Below are positions 9,149 through 18,043 of a stretch of DNA of 64,000 bases, one piece after another (the first letter of the stretch is position 1; each line of letters opens with the position of its first letter). The stretch spans positions 2,074,226-2,138,225 of the forward strand of contig JBCAYL010000001.1 of NCBI GenBank assembly GCA_038533575.1, read 5' to 3'. The notes under the pieces were generated by a model. The model saw nothing but the letters and a program-made list of their open reading frames with translations. It had not been told where the DNA came from and searched no databases. The position numbers and the translations under genes were made by a program. The stretch is from Pseudomonadota bacterium (GTDB lineage Bacteria > Pseudomonadota > Alphaproteobacteria > Rhodobacterales > Rhodobacteraceae).

Positions 9149-9163
9149 TGATGATAATCATCA
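9149..9163. promoter_or_regulatory. Fur/Mur-like palindrome
   Basis: TGATGATAATCATCA is a perfect 7-1-7 inverted repeat in an AT-rich patch. It resembles half of the Fur/Mur consensus (GATAAT repeats). The nearest gene it could control is the minus-strand hypothetical gene starting at 8984. Confidence 0.35.
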
Positions 9164-9216
9164 TATTCCCACGCCAGGTGGCGCGAGAGCTTTAGCGCGA
9201 TGTCCTGCCATGTCAC

Positions 9217-9489
9217 TCACGAGGCGCGACTGGCCAGATCGGTAACCATGTCCTTGATCTTGTCCTCATCGTATTCCGGCAAAACGAGAACCGCGCGCAC
9301 AAACGCGCCCTCCGACGCAAAGGCTCGCGCAAGCGCCTTCGGCGAACATACCGCGAAGCTATTCCACGACGACGTTCCACATCCCTGCGCCATCCTTCCA
9401 GCTGGCAAGCCGCGTCCTCCAATCGTGATGACGAGCTTTGACTTCAAAGATCCGCCAAATCGTCTCGCTTGGAGTTGCTCACTCTTCAT
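9217..9489 (-). CDS. small hypothetical protein coupled to an ABC permease gene
   Basis: 90-residue frame whose ATG overlaps the stop codon of the upstream ABC permease (TGATG), a classic coupling arrangement. It has no signal peptide or membrane helix. The sequence has a short hydrophobic strand (SKLVITIGGRGLPAG) and an acidic C-terminal helix (LPEYDEDKIKDMVTDLASRA). No family recognised. The start overlap is the main support; chance cannot be excluded. Confidence 0.45.
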   Translation of the reverse strand: MKSEQLQARRFGGSLKSKLVITIGGRGLPAGRMAQGCGTSSWNSFAVCSPKALARAFASEGAFVRAVLVLPEYDEDKIKDMVTDLASRAS

Positions 9490-11117
9490 CAGTCGATGGT
9501 TTCTGCCACCGCGAAGCGGCGGAACGCATATTGCATCGCCACCAGTGTCAGAAGTCCGAGCACCGTCAATGTCAGCCAACTCGCCAATCCTGGCAATATC
9601 AACGTGGTGCCGAACATTCTGAACACCACGAGCCCCACGGCAAGCGACGCCACGATCGCGGCGAAGATGAAGACGGTTTTCGCGATGAACTCGACAATGG
9701 ATCGGCCAAGAAATTCGAAGTCAGCCCGCCCCATCGCAACGAGCTTGGTCGGGAAGAGAAGATGCACGGTGTTCTCGACCGCATTGATGAGAAACGTCAA
9801 CGGAAGCGCGAAGGCCGCCAAGACCAGGGCAACGCTCGGGGTGATGCGCGCCTCGAAGACCATCGCACTCGCGATCAGCACCAGTGTGATGCCATAGGCC
9901 AGCAGCGTCTGGACGACGAGCTGTCCGGCGCAGATGCGCCAGGGCGCGATGGGCAGAGTCTTGTAGATTTCCATCCGGCTGAGGTCGCCGCGAAAATCAC
10001 ACACCAGATTGCGCGGCAGGATGAAGGCAATGAATATGTAGATGATCATCATCGTCTGTTCTTGCGTCACTGGGGTGCCAAATGCCGCAGACACAGGCGC
10101 GATAGCGGCAGCAAGACCGGCAAAGACAAGGATGGGCTTGAGCGCGTTCCGCAGGGCGTTGAGTGCTTGGCGCATGGCGATGGGCCCCATACCGCCGAGT
10201 ACGGGCGCCTGACGCAGGGAGCGCACCTCGGTCCGCTCCGTTGCCCAGAAGGATCCGCCTTGCTTGATGCGCTCCCATCGGCTGCTGAGCCGGGCATTCT
10301 CGGCGAGGGAGCGATCGGTCGTGCGCGCGTCGAGCACGATGACGGCCCGCAAGAGCGCCGCGTTGATGAGGATCGCGGCAAGCGCCCAAAGCGCCATGCC
10401 GGACAGCGAGGACGCCACGAAAAGCTCGGCAAACACGATGTAGGGGATCAGGATGATCGTCCCGATCCACGAATGCCTGAACTCGGCGAGAAGATCGAGA
10501 ATCCCGAGGTCGGGCGACATCCCGGCATAAAGCGCGCCGGCGGCGCCGATGGCCACAAGACCCGCCAGGACGGACCATTTTATTTTCGCGTAAGGGCTGC
10601 CATCGAACGCATGCCCGACCATGCTGATCACGGCGCTGTTCAACTGAACGAACACGAGCGTCAGAAGCGTGGCGATAAACACGGGCACGATCGATGCCAG
10701 CTCCGGCTGCACGAGGGCCGTGACGAACACGCTGCTCAAGGCGACACCCGCGAGATAGGCCGCAAACTTGTAATGGATCAGATCCCTTCGGCGAAACGGC
10801 CCGGTGAAGAGAAAGTTGATCTCATTCGGTGAAAAATGGAACGTCGGGCCGGTCGTCATCACCACGGTGAGAAGCGACAGGCCAAGCATGGTGAGCGGCA
10901 TGAACGTCAGGATCTGCGCGCCCATGGCGTGCCGGTCCAGCGCCCCTGTTCCGAAGAGCCCCGCATCCGAGGCACTGTTTGAGGCGATCAAGAACCAGAT
11001 GATCCCCCCGAACGCGAGGGAGAACAGCAGGCCGCGCAGGCTTGCGAGCTGGAGGACGCGCTGGCGCAGGCCGCCCCGCAGCCGTAATATCAGAAGTTGG
11101 GAAAGCGCAGCATCCAT
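9489..11117 (-). CDS. ABC transporter permease (exporter-type)
   Basis: 542 residues with roughly 12 hydrophobic segments, for example LLFSLAFGGIIWFLIASNS near residues 30-48 and TLILPGLASWLTLTVLGLLT near the C-terminus. A conserved-looking FHFSPNEINFLFTGPFRRRD stretch near residue 98 is typical of large bacterial ABC export permeases whose members act as self-contained dimers or half-dimers. It starts 3 bp after the ATP-binding subunit gene ends, so the two form one transporter. The substrate is unknown; export is inferred from the absence of a binding-protein gene. Confidence 0.8.
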   Translation of the reverse strand: MDAALSQLLILRLRGGLRQRVLQLASLRGLLFSLAFGGIIWFLIASNSASDAGLFGTGALDRHAMGAQILTFMPLTMLGLSLLTVVMTTGPTFHFSPNEINFLFTGPFRRRDLIHYKFAAYLAGVALSSVFVTALVQPELASIVPVFIATLLTLVFVQLNSAVISMVGHAFDGSPYAKIKWSVLAGLVAIGAAGALYAGMSPDLGILDLLAEFRHSWIGTIILIPYIVFAELFVASSLSGMALWALAAILINAALLRAVIVLDARTTDRSLAENARLSSRWERIKQGGSFWATERTEVRSLRQAPVLGGMGPIAMRQALNALRNALKPILVFAGLAAAIAPVSAAFGTPVTQEQTMMIIYIFIAFILPRNLVCDFRGDLSRMEIYKTLPIAPWRICAGQLVVQTLLAYGITLVLIASAMVFEARITPSVALVLAAFALPLTFLINAVENTVHLLFPTKLVAMGRADFEFLGRSIVEFIAKTVFIFAAIVASLAVGLVVFRMFGTTLILPGLASWLTLTVLGLLTLVAMQYAFRRFAVAETID

Positions 11118-11120
11118 GAC

Positions 11121-11873
11121 CTAGAGCACCGCCGTCTCTGGGCTTTGCGCAGACGCCTGCGTGATCGAGAAATAGACCTCCTCAAGAGCAGAGGTGCTGT
11201 CGGTATGGCCAACCTCGGCCAGCAGGTCTTCCATCGTGCCAAATCGGCGGCACTCGCCAAGGTTCAGCACCATGATATGGGTGCACAAATTCTCGAACAG
11301 GCTCAAAAGGTGCGAGCTGATAATGATGGCCGCGCCAGCCCGCGCGCGGTCACGGATGGCCTCCTGGATGCCCCGGATCCCTTGAGGATCAAGGCCCGTC
11401 AGCGGTTCATCGAAAAGGATCACTTTCGGGTCGTGCAAGAAGGCACAGGCGATCGCCACCTTCTGGCGCATCCCCCGGGAGAGGTTGTGCACGAGCGTAT
11501 CGCGCTTGTGTGCGAGCTCAAACGACGCAAGAAGCGCTTCGGCTTCCGTTTCAAAGTCTGCGATTTTGTAAGCCGCCGCCGTGAACGCCAGGTGCTCCCA
11601 AACCGTCATGGTGTCAAAGAGCCGTGGGTCATCCGGAATATAGCCAAGGTTTTTCTTGGCCTCGATGGGCGCAAGGGCCACGTCGTGGCCAGCAACCAAG
11701 AGTTGCCCCGAACTGGGCGGGATAATGCCGGACAACGTCCGAAGGGTGGTTGTCTTGCCAGCCCCATTGGGCCCGAGCAATCCTAGGATTTGCCCCGGTT
11801 CGACCGAGAAGCTGAGGTTCTTGACGGCCGTGAAGCCTTTGTACTGCTTGGTGAAATTCGTGACTGTGATCAT
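11121..11873 (-). CDS. ABC transporter ATP-binding protein
   Basis: 250 residues with all ABC ATPase motifs: Walker A GPNGAGKTT (about residues 34-42), an LSRGMRQKVAIA signature, Walker B VILFDEPLTGLDP and the switch histidine in IIISSHLLS. The subfamily resembles drug or lipid exporters of the CcmA/NatA type. It is the first gene of a two- or three-gene minus-strand operon with the permease and a small coupled ORF. Confidence 0.92.
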   Translation of the reverse strand: MITVTNFTKQYKGFTAVKNLSFSVEPGQILGLLGPNGAGKTTTLRTLSGIIPPSSGQLLVAGHDVALAPIEAKKNLGYIPDDPRLFDTMTVWEHLAFTAAAYKIADFETEAEALLASFELAHKRDTLVHNLSRGMRQKVAIACAFLHDPKVILFDEPLTGLDPQGIRGIQEAIRDRARAGAAIIISSHLLSLFENLCTHIMVLNLGECRRFGTMEDLLAEVGHTDSTSALEEVYFSITQASAQSPETAVL

Positions 11874-12223
11874 CTGCCCTTGCTCAACACTCTCCGTTTC
11901 GCCGACGGTTCAGCGGGTTGGCGTTTGCGCCAAGACCGCGAAGCCCTCCGTCCCTCGCACCAGATCATGTCAAATCTAAGGTCCAGCCCGTTGATCCATG
12001 CGATCACCGGGTCCGGAGTAAATAAGAAATCGAAAAGGCCGCGTTTTATTGGGCGAGGCTAACATTGCGGTTGCACACGCAACGATCAGGTTGTCAGGCT
12101 AGCGGCAGCTTGGGCTAGACTGTGACACTGTGCATAGAATGAACGCCCTGCCTCGGCTTCATGAGTCCCGTTCCCGGATCAAGTCCGCGAGAGCTTTCCA
12201 ATCAGCACCTCATACAGTTCGCG
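11874..12223. other. intergenic region upstream of the ABC exporter operon
   Basis: About 350 bp. It must carry the minus-strand promoter for the ABC genes; the only AT-rich patch is near 12020-12060 (AAATAAGAAATCG region). No RNA gene, repeat or convincing ORF was found. Confidence 0.4.
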
Positions 12224-12700
12224 TCATTCCGGGAAACATAAGCCTATCTTGGTTGCGAGATGTTTTTGGCCGAGGGTCATCGACCAGGCCTCGAGGTCCG
12301 TCATCTTTATGCAGAAATCCTTGCCGCGGCACGCCAAGGTCTTGCGGAAGATGTGAGCCATGTACCGGGGGAGTTGCCCCGCTGCTCCAGCGCGGGCGCC
12401 CGCTAGATTAAAGAAGGCGAGGAGGGCTTGGTGTCGCATCTCCAAACGGTCGTCCTTCAGTATTACGTCCCACCAAGCGGCGCGGGCAGTGCTCACCGGC
12501 GATTTGAGATCCGGTTGCCCAGCGAGCCAGGTTACGAACGCCTGCATCCGGCAGAAGTCCGTGCCGCGAGTTATCGACTTCTCTCCCGACCACTTGACGA
12601 GATACCGGACGAAGTACTTGTCGAAGCCCACAAGGGGCGCCGCATAGCGCCTGGATCCTCCGCCCAGAAATTGTCCCTCGCACAATGGCTCTTTAAACAC
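12224..12700 (-). CDS. possible hypothetical protein
   Basis: 158-residue frame from a GTG, with mostly G/C third positions and a plausible helical composition (MRHQALLAFFNLAGARAG and MAHIFRKTLACRGKDFC). There is no recognisable family, signal peptide or membrane segment, and the ribosome site is weak. A plus-strand frame overlaps it but looks less protein-like. It lies in a gene-poor stretch that may be decaying DNA, so a remnant gene is possible. Confidence 0.35.
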   Translation of the reverse strand: MFKEPLCEGQFLGGGSRRYAAPLVGFDKYFVRYLVKWSGEKSITRGTDFCRMQAFVTWLAGQPDLKSPVSTARAAWWDVILKDDRLEMRHQALLAFFNLAGARAGAAGQLPRYMAHIFRKTLACRGKDFCIKMTDLEAWSMTLGQKHLATKIGLCFPE

Positions 12701-13600
12701 CTGGGAACCTTATCCTTGGGGCCGCAAAGCACCAAAGCGCGCACGGATGTACGTGCATGGCGGAAAAGACTGGCAAGAACCGGTGCTGCGTCCGAAATCA
12801 CGCGACAATGCGCACCTTTTTGGGGGCGGCGCAGCAGTGCGCTTTGGTTGCCTTGTGATGGAGTTTATGGCGGAGACGAAGTCCGACATGTCAATACCTT
12901 AACTCATTGATGTAATGAATATTATTCACCAATGATGAGGGATCATACCTTACACTATACCACCCTCCGGCAAAGCTACTCTAAGGCAGGATCTTGGCCA
13001 CTCCGCCAGCACGGCTTGGTTCTGTATTGGAAAGAACAAACAGCGCTTTCGAGGAAGAGTTTTTGCTGTCTTGCTTCCGAAATTGAGGTGCATCCGCAGC
13101 AGAGTATCAGCGCCGAATTTGCGGAAGGCTATCGCTTTTCCCGCCCGCAAGATTTTCAGGTAGAAGGGCTGAGGCGCTGCCACAGCGGCTGCACGCGGGA
13201 CCGCTTCGACGATGAGAAATGTACGATCGCCGAAAAATACAGGAAGACCCGCACTGGGCGGGAAGCGGACATCCGCTGCGAGTGCGAGATACCAGTACCA
13301 ACTCTCTGAAGGCAGACCTTCAGAGAGCAGTAGCGTTTCAAGGAAACATTTCAGATTCCCCGTAAAAGTAGAGGCATCTGTCTTCCGCCTCATGAGTCGA
13401 CGAGTTCCTTGCAGTCATCTTCGGCAGACGGGGCACAATTGAGCTGCGTAGAATCATTTTGGATTCGGACGATCGATTGGTCGGGCACGATATCTCACGC
13501 AAGCTGAAGCCGAGAGTTCTTTGGAGCCTGGCCCGACCCATGAGCCAGCCGCTGCGCGTGTCAGAGGCTGCTTCGTTTCGTGCTCACTAAAATTGTCGCG
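12701..13600. other. gene-poor stretch with a dispersed-repeat fragment
   Basis: About 900 bp with lower GC than the neighbourhood and no convincing gene. A minus-strand frame at 12950-13393 is open, but part of its coding would come from the dispersed intergenic repeat arm at 13254-13279, so I do not call it. The last 20 bp lead into the Pho-box-like site ahead of the PhoX-like gene. Confidence 0.45.
13254..13279 (+). repeat. dispersed intergenic repeat, right half
   Basis: Matches the right part of the element at 50989-51023 (TGGGCGGGAAGCGG followed by ACATCCGCTGC here), with the shared core AAGCGG-CAT-CGC. The left arm ATGTCGGCTT is absent. Confidence 0.45.
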
Positions 13601-13618
13601 CTGTCATCAATCTGAAGA
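13601..13618 (+). promoter_or_regulatory. Pho-box-like direct repeat upstream of the PhoX-like gene
   Basis: CTGTCAT-CAAT-CTGAAGA has the 7-4-7 layout of the PhoB binding box. The first repeat is perfect and the second is degenerate. It lies 42 bp before the start codon, consistent with phosphate-starvation control of a secreted phosphatase-like protein. Confidence 0.5.
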
Positions 13619-13659
13619 AAACGGGGCCTACGCTTAATCTGCCTATCTGGAGGATTCCC

Positions 13660-15783
13660 ATGGCCCTTGCCAAACAATTGATGACCAAAGCGCTGCCGCT
13701 CGCATCGGCACTGCTCATGACTACGGCGCTGACTGCCGTCGCACAAACCCAGGACGACCTCGTCAAAATCGGCGAGACGACCGCTCTCGTCGCAGAAGCC
13801 AGCACCCCGGGCGATGGGTTCGAGATCGTGGACGGCGCGTCCGCCGACATCGACTTCCCCTTCGTGAGCCGCATGAAGGCGCTCGCGACCGTGGGTGAGG
13901 TCGACGCCCAGACCGGCATGGCGCTCACGGGCTGGCCCGATGGCAACGCCGCGTGGCTGCGCGACGAGGACACCGTGCGCGTGGCCTACCAGTCCGAATC
14001 CTACGCCACGATGTCCACGGAGACCTATCCGTGGGAGATGAATTCCGGCGTGACCTTCACCGGCTCGCACATCCATTACCTCGACTACCAGCGCGCGGGC
14101 CTCGCCGATTTCCTGAACAATGACAGCGCCGCCTCCGAGATTCTCGAAGGCTCCGGCCACCTCTTCAGCACGATCTACAACGTGTTCGGCGACGAGGTCA
14201 TCCCGCGCGCCGAGGGCGGCGTCTGGGGCAACCAGGCGCGCCCCGACGGTCAGCTTGTGGAGTTCGCGCCCGACTTCGTGTTGCAGAAGGCGGACTTCTT
14301 CTTCCAGTCATTCTGCGGCTCCTACTACGAGCCCGCCAACAAGTACGGCGAGGGCATCGGCACGGCGGACGACGTCTGGTTCAACGCGGAAGAATGGAAC
14401 ATCCAGCGCATGTTCGACCTGCGCAACGACGACGGCGATGTCGTATCCAGCGTCTGGGACACCAACATGGGCATGGGGCTGGCGTCCATCGCCATCGATA
14501 TCGCCAATGAGACGGCCTACACAGTGCCCGCGCTCGGCCAGTCCGGCTACGAGAAGATCATGCCGATCAACTCCCAGCACCCCGACTACGTCGTGATGGT
14601 GCTCGCTGGCTACAACCAGAACATGTCGGTCGCGCCGCTCAAGATTTATGTCGGCCTCAAGGGCGCGGATGCGGACGGCACCCCGCTCGCCGCCGATGCC
14701 AACGAGCGTGACCAGTTCCTGGCGCGCAATGGCCTGTTGCACGGCAAGATCTACGGCGTGGCGGCGTCCATGGAGACGCTCGCCGAGCTTGGTTTCGAGA
14801 ACCCCACCGCGCAGGAAGAGCTGGCCGACCAGTACATGGCCAACCCCGACGCGCCAACGCAGTTCGACGTGGCCTTCGTGCCGACGTCTTACCAATGGGG
14901 TGGCTGGGACAATCCGGTGGCCGTGGGTGCGACCGAGATCTTCAAGTGGTCCGAGGACGAGGAGCAGCCCGAGGGGCACCTCTTCTTCAACGGCAACACA
15001 AAGACCGAGCACCCCGCCGTGGACCCCGACATAACGAAGACCCGCTGGGTCCAGTCTATGTCGGAATATGGCGGCTACCTGTCGTTTGAGCTGACGAACC
15101 TGGCCGCTGAACTTGAGGCCGCCGATGGTGCGCTACCAGAGATGCTTACGGGCATCAGCATCCGGACGCTGCCATCCTTCGACGGCACGCTGACGGTGGA
15201 AGTGGGCGATAAGGGCATCAAGCACGGCGGCATGGGCACCCACGCCACCGACGAGAACGGCCTCGCCAAGTCCAACGACCCCGACGGTCTGCTCTGGGTC
15301 AAGGGTTCCGACGGCGACGTTCTGATCGTTGACGAAGACAGCGGCAACGCCTTCGGCGAGCGCAAGTATGCTCTCGTGCTCGACCCCGAGACCATGCAGC
15401 TGAACGAGCCGGGCAAGGGCTACTTCCTCGCCATGGCCGGCGGCACGGAAAGCCCGCGCGCGCAGGCCGGTGCCACCGCTCTTGCCGGGGCCATTGACCG
15501 CCCGCGCACCTCGGAGTTCTCGGGCTCCTGGACGCTGACGGCGCTTCTGTCCCAGAAGGGTGACGGCAGCTTCTACACGATGGATGAGATCGCGGGCACG
15601 GGCCGTCAGGAGATCATCGGCTCCGTGCCGATGAACGAACAGCTCCTGATGGGCGTGGTCCAGCACCGCACGAAGTCTGGCGGTCAGGTCATGTCCGTGG
15701 AAGCGGACCGTGGCGGCCAGGTCTTCATGTTCCAGCTCAACCTGCCGGAGCAGGCCTACGACGTCGGCATGCTGTCGGAGTAA
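13660..15783 (+). CDS. secreted PhoX-like (DUF839) phosphatase-family protein
   Basis: 707 residues with an N-terminal signal peptide (LASALLMTTALTAVAQ, about residues 14-29) and a GGAGG ribosome site. The body resembles the PhoX/DUF839 beta-propeller family: GGVWGNQARPDGQLVEFAPD and SFCGSYYEPANKYGEGIGT in the first half, and a late NDPDGLLWVKGSDGDVLIVD blade. PhoX enzymes are calcium/iron-dependent alkaline phosphatases of marine bacteria; the catalytic ligands could not be mapped here, so phosphatase activity is inferred. It is a single gene bounded by a Pho-box-like site and a strong terminator. The protein is longer than typical PhoX in the middle region. Confidence 0.7.
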   Translation: MALAKQLMTKALPLASALLMTTALTAVAQTQDDLVKIGETTALVAEASTPGDGFEIVDGASADIDFPFVSRMKALATVGEVDAQTGMALTGWPDGNAAWLRDEDTVRVAYQSESYATMSTETYPWEMNSGVTFTGSHIHYLDYQRAGLADFLNNDSAASEILEGSGHLFSTIYNVFGDEVIPRAEGGVWGNQARPDGQLVEFAPDFVLQKADFFFQSFCGSYYEPANKYGEGIGTADDVWFNAEEWNIQRMFDLRNDDGDVVSSVWDTNMGMGLASIAIDIANETAYTVPALGQSGYEKIMPINSQHPDYVVMVLAGYNQNMSVAPLKIYVGLKGADADGTPLAADANERDQFLARNGLLHGKIYGVAASMETLAELGFENPTAQEELADQYMANPDAPTQFDVAFVPTSYQWGGWDNPVAVGATEIFKWSEDEEQPEGHLFFNGNTKTEHPAVDPDITKTRWVQSMSEYGGYLSFELTNLAAELEAADGALPEMLTGISIRTLPSFDGTLTVEVGDKGIKHGGMGTHATDENGLAKSNDPDGLLWVKGSDGDVLIVDEDSGNAFGERKYALVLDPETMQLNEPGKGYFLAMAGGTESPRAQAGATALAGAIDRPRTSEFSGSWTLTALLSQKGDGSFYTMDEIAGTGRQEIIGSVPMNEQLLMGVVQHRTKSGGQVMSVEADRGGQVFMFQLNLPEQAYDVGMLSE

Positions 15784-15806
15784 GCGCCTCCATATCGCTC
15801 TAGAGG

Positions 15807-15834
15807 GGGCCGCGAGCATTTCGCGGCCCTTTTT
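15807..15834 (+). terminator. rho-independent terminator after the PhoX-like gene
   Basis: Perfect 9-bp stem GGGCCGCGA / TCGCGGCCC with a 5-nt loop, followed directly by five T residues, 23 bp past the stop codon. Confidence 0.92.
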
Positions 15835-15861
15835 CGTGCAGAGTACTCTCGGAACTCAAAT

Positions 15862-16389
15862 ATGCCCCTGCTGCCCATCTTCCACGCTCTCGGCGTCTTG
15901 CTCCTCATCGCTGGGGCAGCGCACGCAGCCGATCATACGAACGACGCGCCGCCCTTCATGGAAAGGGTGGCGCCGCCAGAGACCGGAATGCTCATCCTCG
16001 TGCGGCACGCAGACCGCAACCAGGGCGAGACAGACCTCAACGACACGGGCCAGGCCCGGGCCGCCGTCTTGCCCGATGCGCTCGCGGACCTGCCTCTTGA
16101 TGCCATCTACCACGCGGATTTTCTCCGCAACGCGGATACCGCCGCGCCACTGGCGTCAGCGCTGGGGCTCACGCCGCAGGTTCTGGAGCCCGATGAGACG
16201 CTCTCGACTCGGCTCGTCAACGCCGCCGAGAGATCAGCAGTGATCTGGATCGGAAATGTCGGCAACCTGGTCGACTTGTGGGAGGCGCTCGACCTCGGCG
16301 GGGCCTCGCCCACACGCTACGGCAGCATCGCGATTCTCACGGCGCAGGACGGGCGCTGGCAGGTGGCGTGGCGGACGTTCGAGCCCTAA
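15862..16389 (+). CDS. periplasmic histidine phosphatase-family protein
   Basis: 175 residues with a signal peptide (residues 1-22, ending AGAAHA). The catalytic motif LVRHADR carries the histidine and arginine of the histidine phosphatase superfamily, and LNDTGQARAAVLPDAL and IYHADFLRNADTAAPLA match the following family segments (SxxxRAxxTA equivalent, here FLRNADTAAP). Length is typical of the short periplasmic SixA/PhoE-like group. The substrate is unknown; it follows the PhoX-like gene but is separated from it by a terminator. It ends 3 bp from the convergent di-haem gene. Confidence 0.82.
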   Translation: MPLLPIFHALGVLLLIAGAAHAADHTNDAPPFMERVAPPETGMLILVRHADRNQGETDLNDTGQARAAVLPDALADLPLDAIYHADFLRNADTAAPLASALGLTPQVLEPDETLSTRLVNAAERSAVIWIGNVGNLVDLWEALDLGGASPTRYGSIAILTAQDGRWQVAWRTFEP

Positions 16390-16392
16390 TCG

Positions 16393-17025
16393 CTACTGAA
16401 CCGACCACATATCCAGCCCCTCATGCCCCTGTGATTTTAGGCAAGACGGGCAGCCCCAGAGCGGCGCGGTCCGCCGTGGACCGTCTCCGACGTCATGTAG
16501 CAGAAAGTCACTCAGCGGCATGTACGTCTCGCCCGCATGCTCGAAGGTCCGCGTGACATGGCAGGACGCGCAGCCCCGTTCTTCAAAACGCGCCTGATCA
16601 TCGTCCGTCGCAAAGGGCAGGCCCGGACTCGGCGATAGAACCTCGAAGGCCGCGTTGAGCCGGCGCATCTCCGCCTCGCCACGAATGGTGATCCCATGCG
16701 CGCCTGCGGCGATGGACGCGAAATCCTCGAAGCGCCCGGCGGACAAAGCGCTACCGAAGATCCCGACACTCGGCCCCTCCTTGCCGCTCACGAAGCGCAT
16801 CCGCCCGGCGATGCCGTCATCGTCGAGGTCGTAGGCATCTTCGAAGAGGAAGGGCCATTCCTCTGGTAAGCCTTTCAATGCAGCGAGCCCGACGATGTCG
16901 ATCCCGCCATCCGGTGTCAGATGGCAGGAGACGCATTGCGCGACGAGGTTGGTGCCGTCTCCGGGTGGCTCAGCCCACGCCGCGCTACCGAGGAAGGCCA
17001 GCGAAAGAGCGAGCGCGCGTCGCAC
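16393..17025 (-). CDS. short di-haem cytochrome related to DUF1111 (C-terminally truncated form)
   Basis: 210 residues with a signal peptide (ending SAAWA) and two c-type haem motifs, CVSCH (about residues 31-35) and CASCH (about 152-156). The segment LSDFLLHDVGDG and RTAPLWG is almost identical to the same part of the full-length DUF1111 protein at 19366-20772. There the protein continues for about 60 residues (HDGRARSLEEAILWHGG), but here it ends in an unrelated CPSCLKSQGHEGLDMWSVQ tail. It follows an imelysin gene directly (1 bp apart), as part of a periplasmic iron-linked locus. Either a functional short form or a 3'-truncated paralogue. Confidence 0.75.
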   Translation of the reverse strand: MRRALALSLAFLGSAAWAEPPGDGTNLVAQCVSCHLTPDGGIDIVGLAALKGLPEEWPFLFEDAYDLDDDGIAGRMRFVSGKEGPSVGIFGSALSAGRFEDFASIAAGAHGITIRGEAEMRRLNAAFEVLSPSPGLPFATDDDQARFEERGCASCHVTRTFEHAGETYMPLSDFLLHDVGDGPRRTAPLWGCPSCLKSQGHEGLDMWSVQ

Positions 17026-17874
17026 TTAGGAGACAAACAGCGCTGAAGCGCGCCGAAACTCTGCGCCGAGGGTGGCGGCGGCGACGTTGAGGTCGGCGAG
17101 AACAGGGCTGTCCGCCGGCAGGCTCTCGAGACCGCGCGTGTCCCGGCGCAGCGTGCGCAAAAGGTTCGTCGAGGCCGCGTTGATCGCGTTGTCGACCTCG
17201 GGGTCGGTAAGGCCGACATAGGGCTCGATATTGCGCCACATCGACAGCGCGCCCACGAGGCGGTCCGCGACGACGGCGGCGTCCATACCGTATTCCGTAA
17301 GAACGAGGTCCTCGGCCCAGGCCCCGCTTTCGAGGTAGCCCGCGATCATGCCCAACTGTTCGGCCAGCAGATCGGCATCGCGGCCCTCTTGGCGCGACAG
17401 GATCTCTGCCCGCGCGGCCTCCGTGGCGTCGGAAAGCTGGAGTGTCGCGTCCGCGAACGTCTCCCGAATGTCCTGCGCCGGCCCTTCGCAGGCCTCCGCG
17501 CACTTGGCCGCGCTGACCGCGACGAGCGATGTGAGCGTCGCGTCGTCGAGCAATGTGGCCTCGGGCGTGTGATGGAAGAGCCACCCCGCGGCATTGTAGC
17601 GCGACACCATCGTTTTCAGCGCGAATTCCGCCTGGCCAGACAGCTTCTGGTAGGATGCACCCTTGTCGGCGAGGTCGACCACCTGCCCGCCGAGGACCGC
17701 GCCCGCGCGGATGCCCGACGCCGCCATTTCCCAGTTGGCCAGAACGGCTTCCTTGGCGCTGAGCGTCGGGTCGTAATTGCCGAAATTGCCCTCCGGCAGC
17801 TTGATGGAGCCGTCCTGAGCGAGGCTCGTCATTGGAAGAAGGGCGATGAAGGCGGAGGTCAGCAGCACGCGCAT
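17026..17874 (-). CDS. imelysin-family periplasmic protein
   Basis: 282 residues from the ATG at 17872-17874, which starts a signal peptide (MRVLLTSAFIALLPMTSLAQ). The longer upstream extension of the frame would cover the divergent promoter and is not credible. The sequence is all-helical (LSDATEAARAEILSRQEG, EVDNAINAASTNLLRTLRRD) with patterns like the imelysin/EfeO-type proteins, including SMWRNIEPYVG. Likely a periplasmic iron- or haem-linked helical protein. It is divergent from the large imelysin gene at 18044 and leads the two-gene unit ending in the short di-haem cytochrome. Confidence 0.72.
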   Translation of the reverse strand: MRVLLTSAFIALLPMTSLAQDGSIKLPEGNFGNYDPTLSAKEAVLANWEMAASGIRAGAVLGGQVVDLADKGASYQKLSGQAEFALKTMVSRYNAAGWLFHHTPEATLLDDATLTSLVAVSAAKCAEACEGPAQDIRETFADATLQLSDATEAARAEILSRQEGRDADLLAEQLGMIAGYLESGAWAEDLVLTEYGMDAAVVADRLVGALSMWRNIEPYVGLTDPEVDNAINAASTNLLRTLRRDTRGLESLPADSPVLADLNVAAATLGAEFRRASALFVS

Positions 17875-18043
17875 GGTCGGTCCTTTCGGGAAACTGTTCC
17901 ACGCGGTGTTACAGAACCGACATGACAGCGGCGTAACACCGTTACGAAAACGGTCCGGACAAAGATGTAGCCAGCCCAGACTTTGTTTCTTATTAAAACG
18001 GTCAGGAATCACCATTCCGGTTTTCTGAAAGGATGAATGACAG

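Noticed and set aside
9438..10832. 464-codon plus-strand frame opposite the ABC permease
   Set aside because: Low-complexity charged translation typical of an antisense shadow; the opposite strand encodes a multi-helix permease coupled to an ATPase.
12428..12910. Plus-strand frame overlapping the tentative gene at 12224-12700
   Set aside because: The minus-strand frame has better third-position bias and more protein-like composition; neither is certain.
12950..13393. Minus-strand frame of 147 codons in the gene-poor stretch
   Set aside because: Part of it derives from the dispersed repeat arm at 13254-13279, and no family, ribosome site or signal was found.
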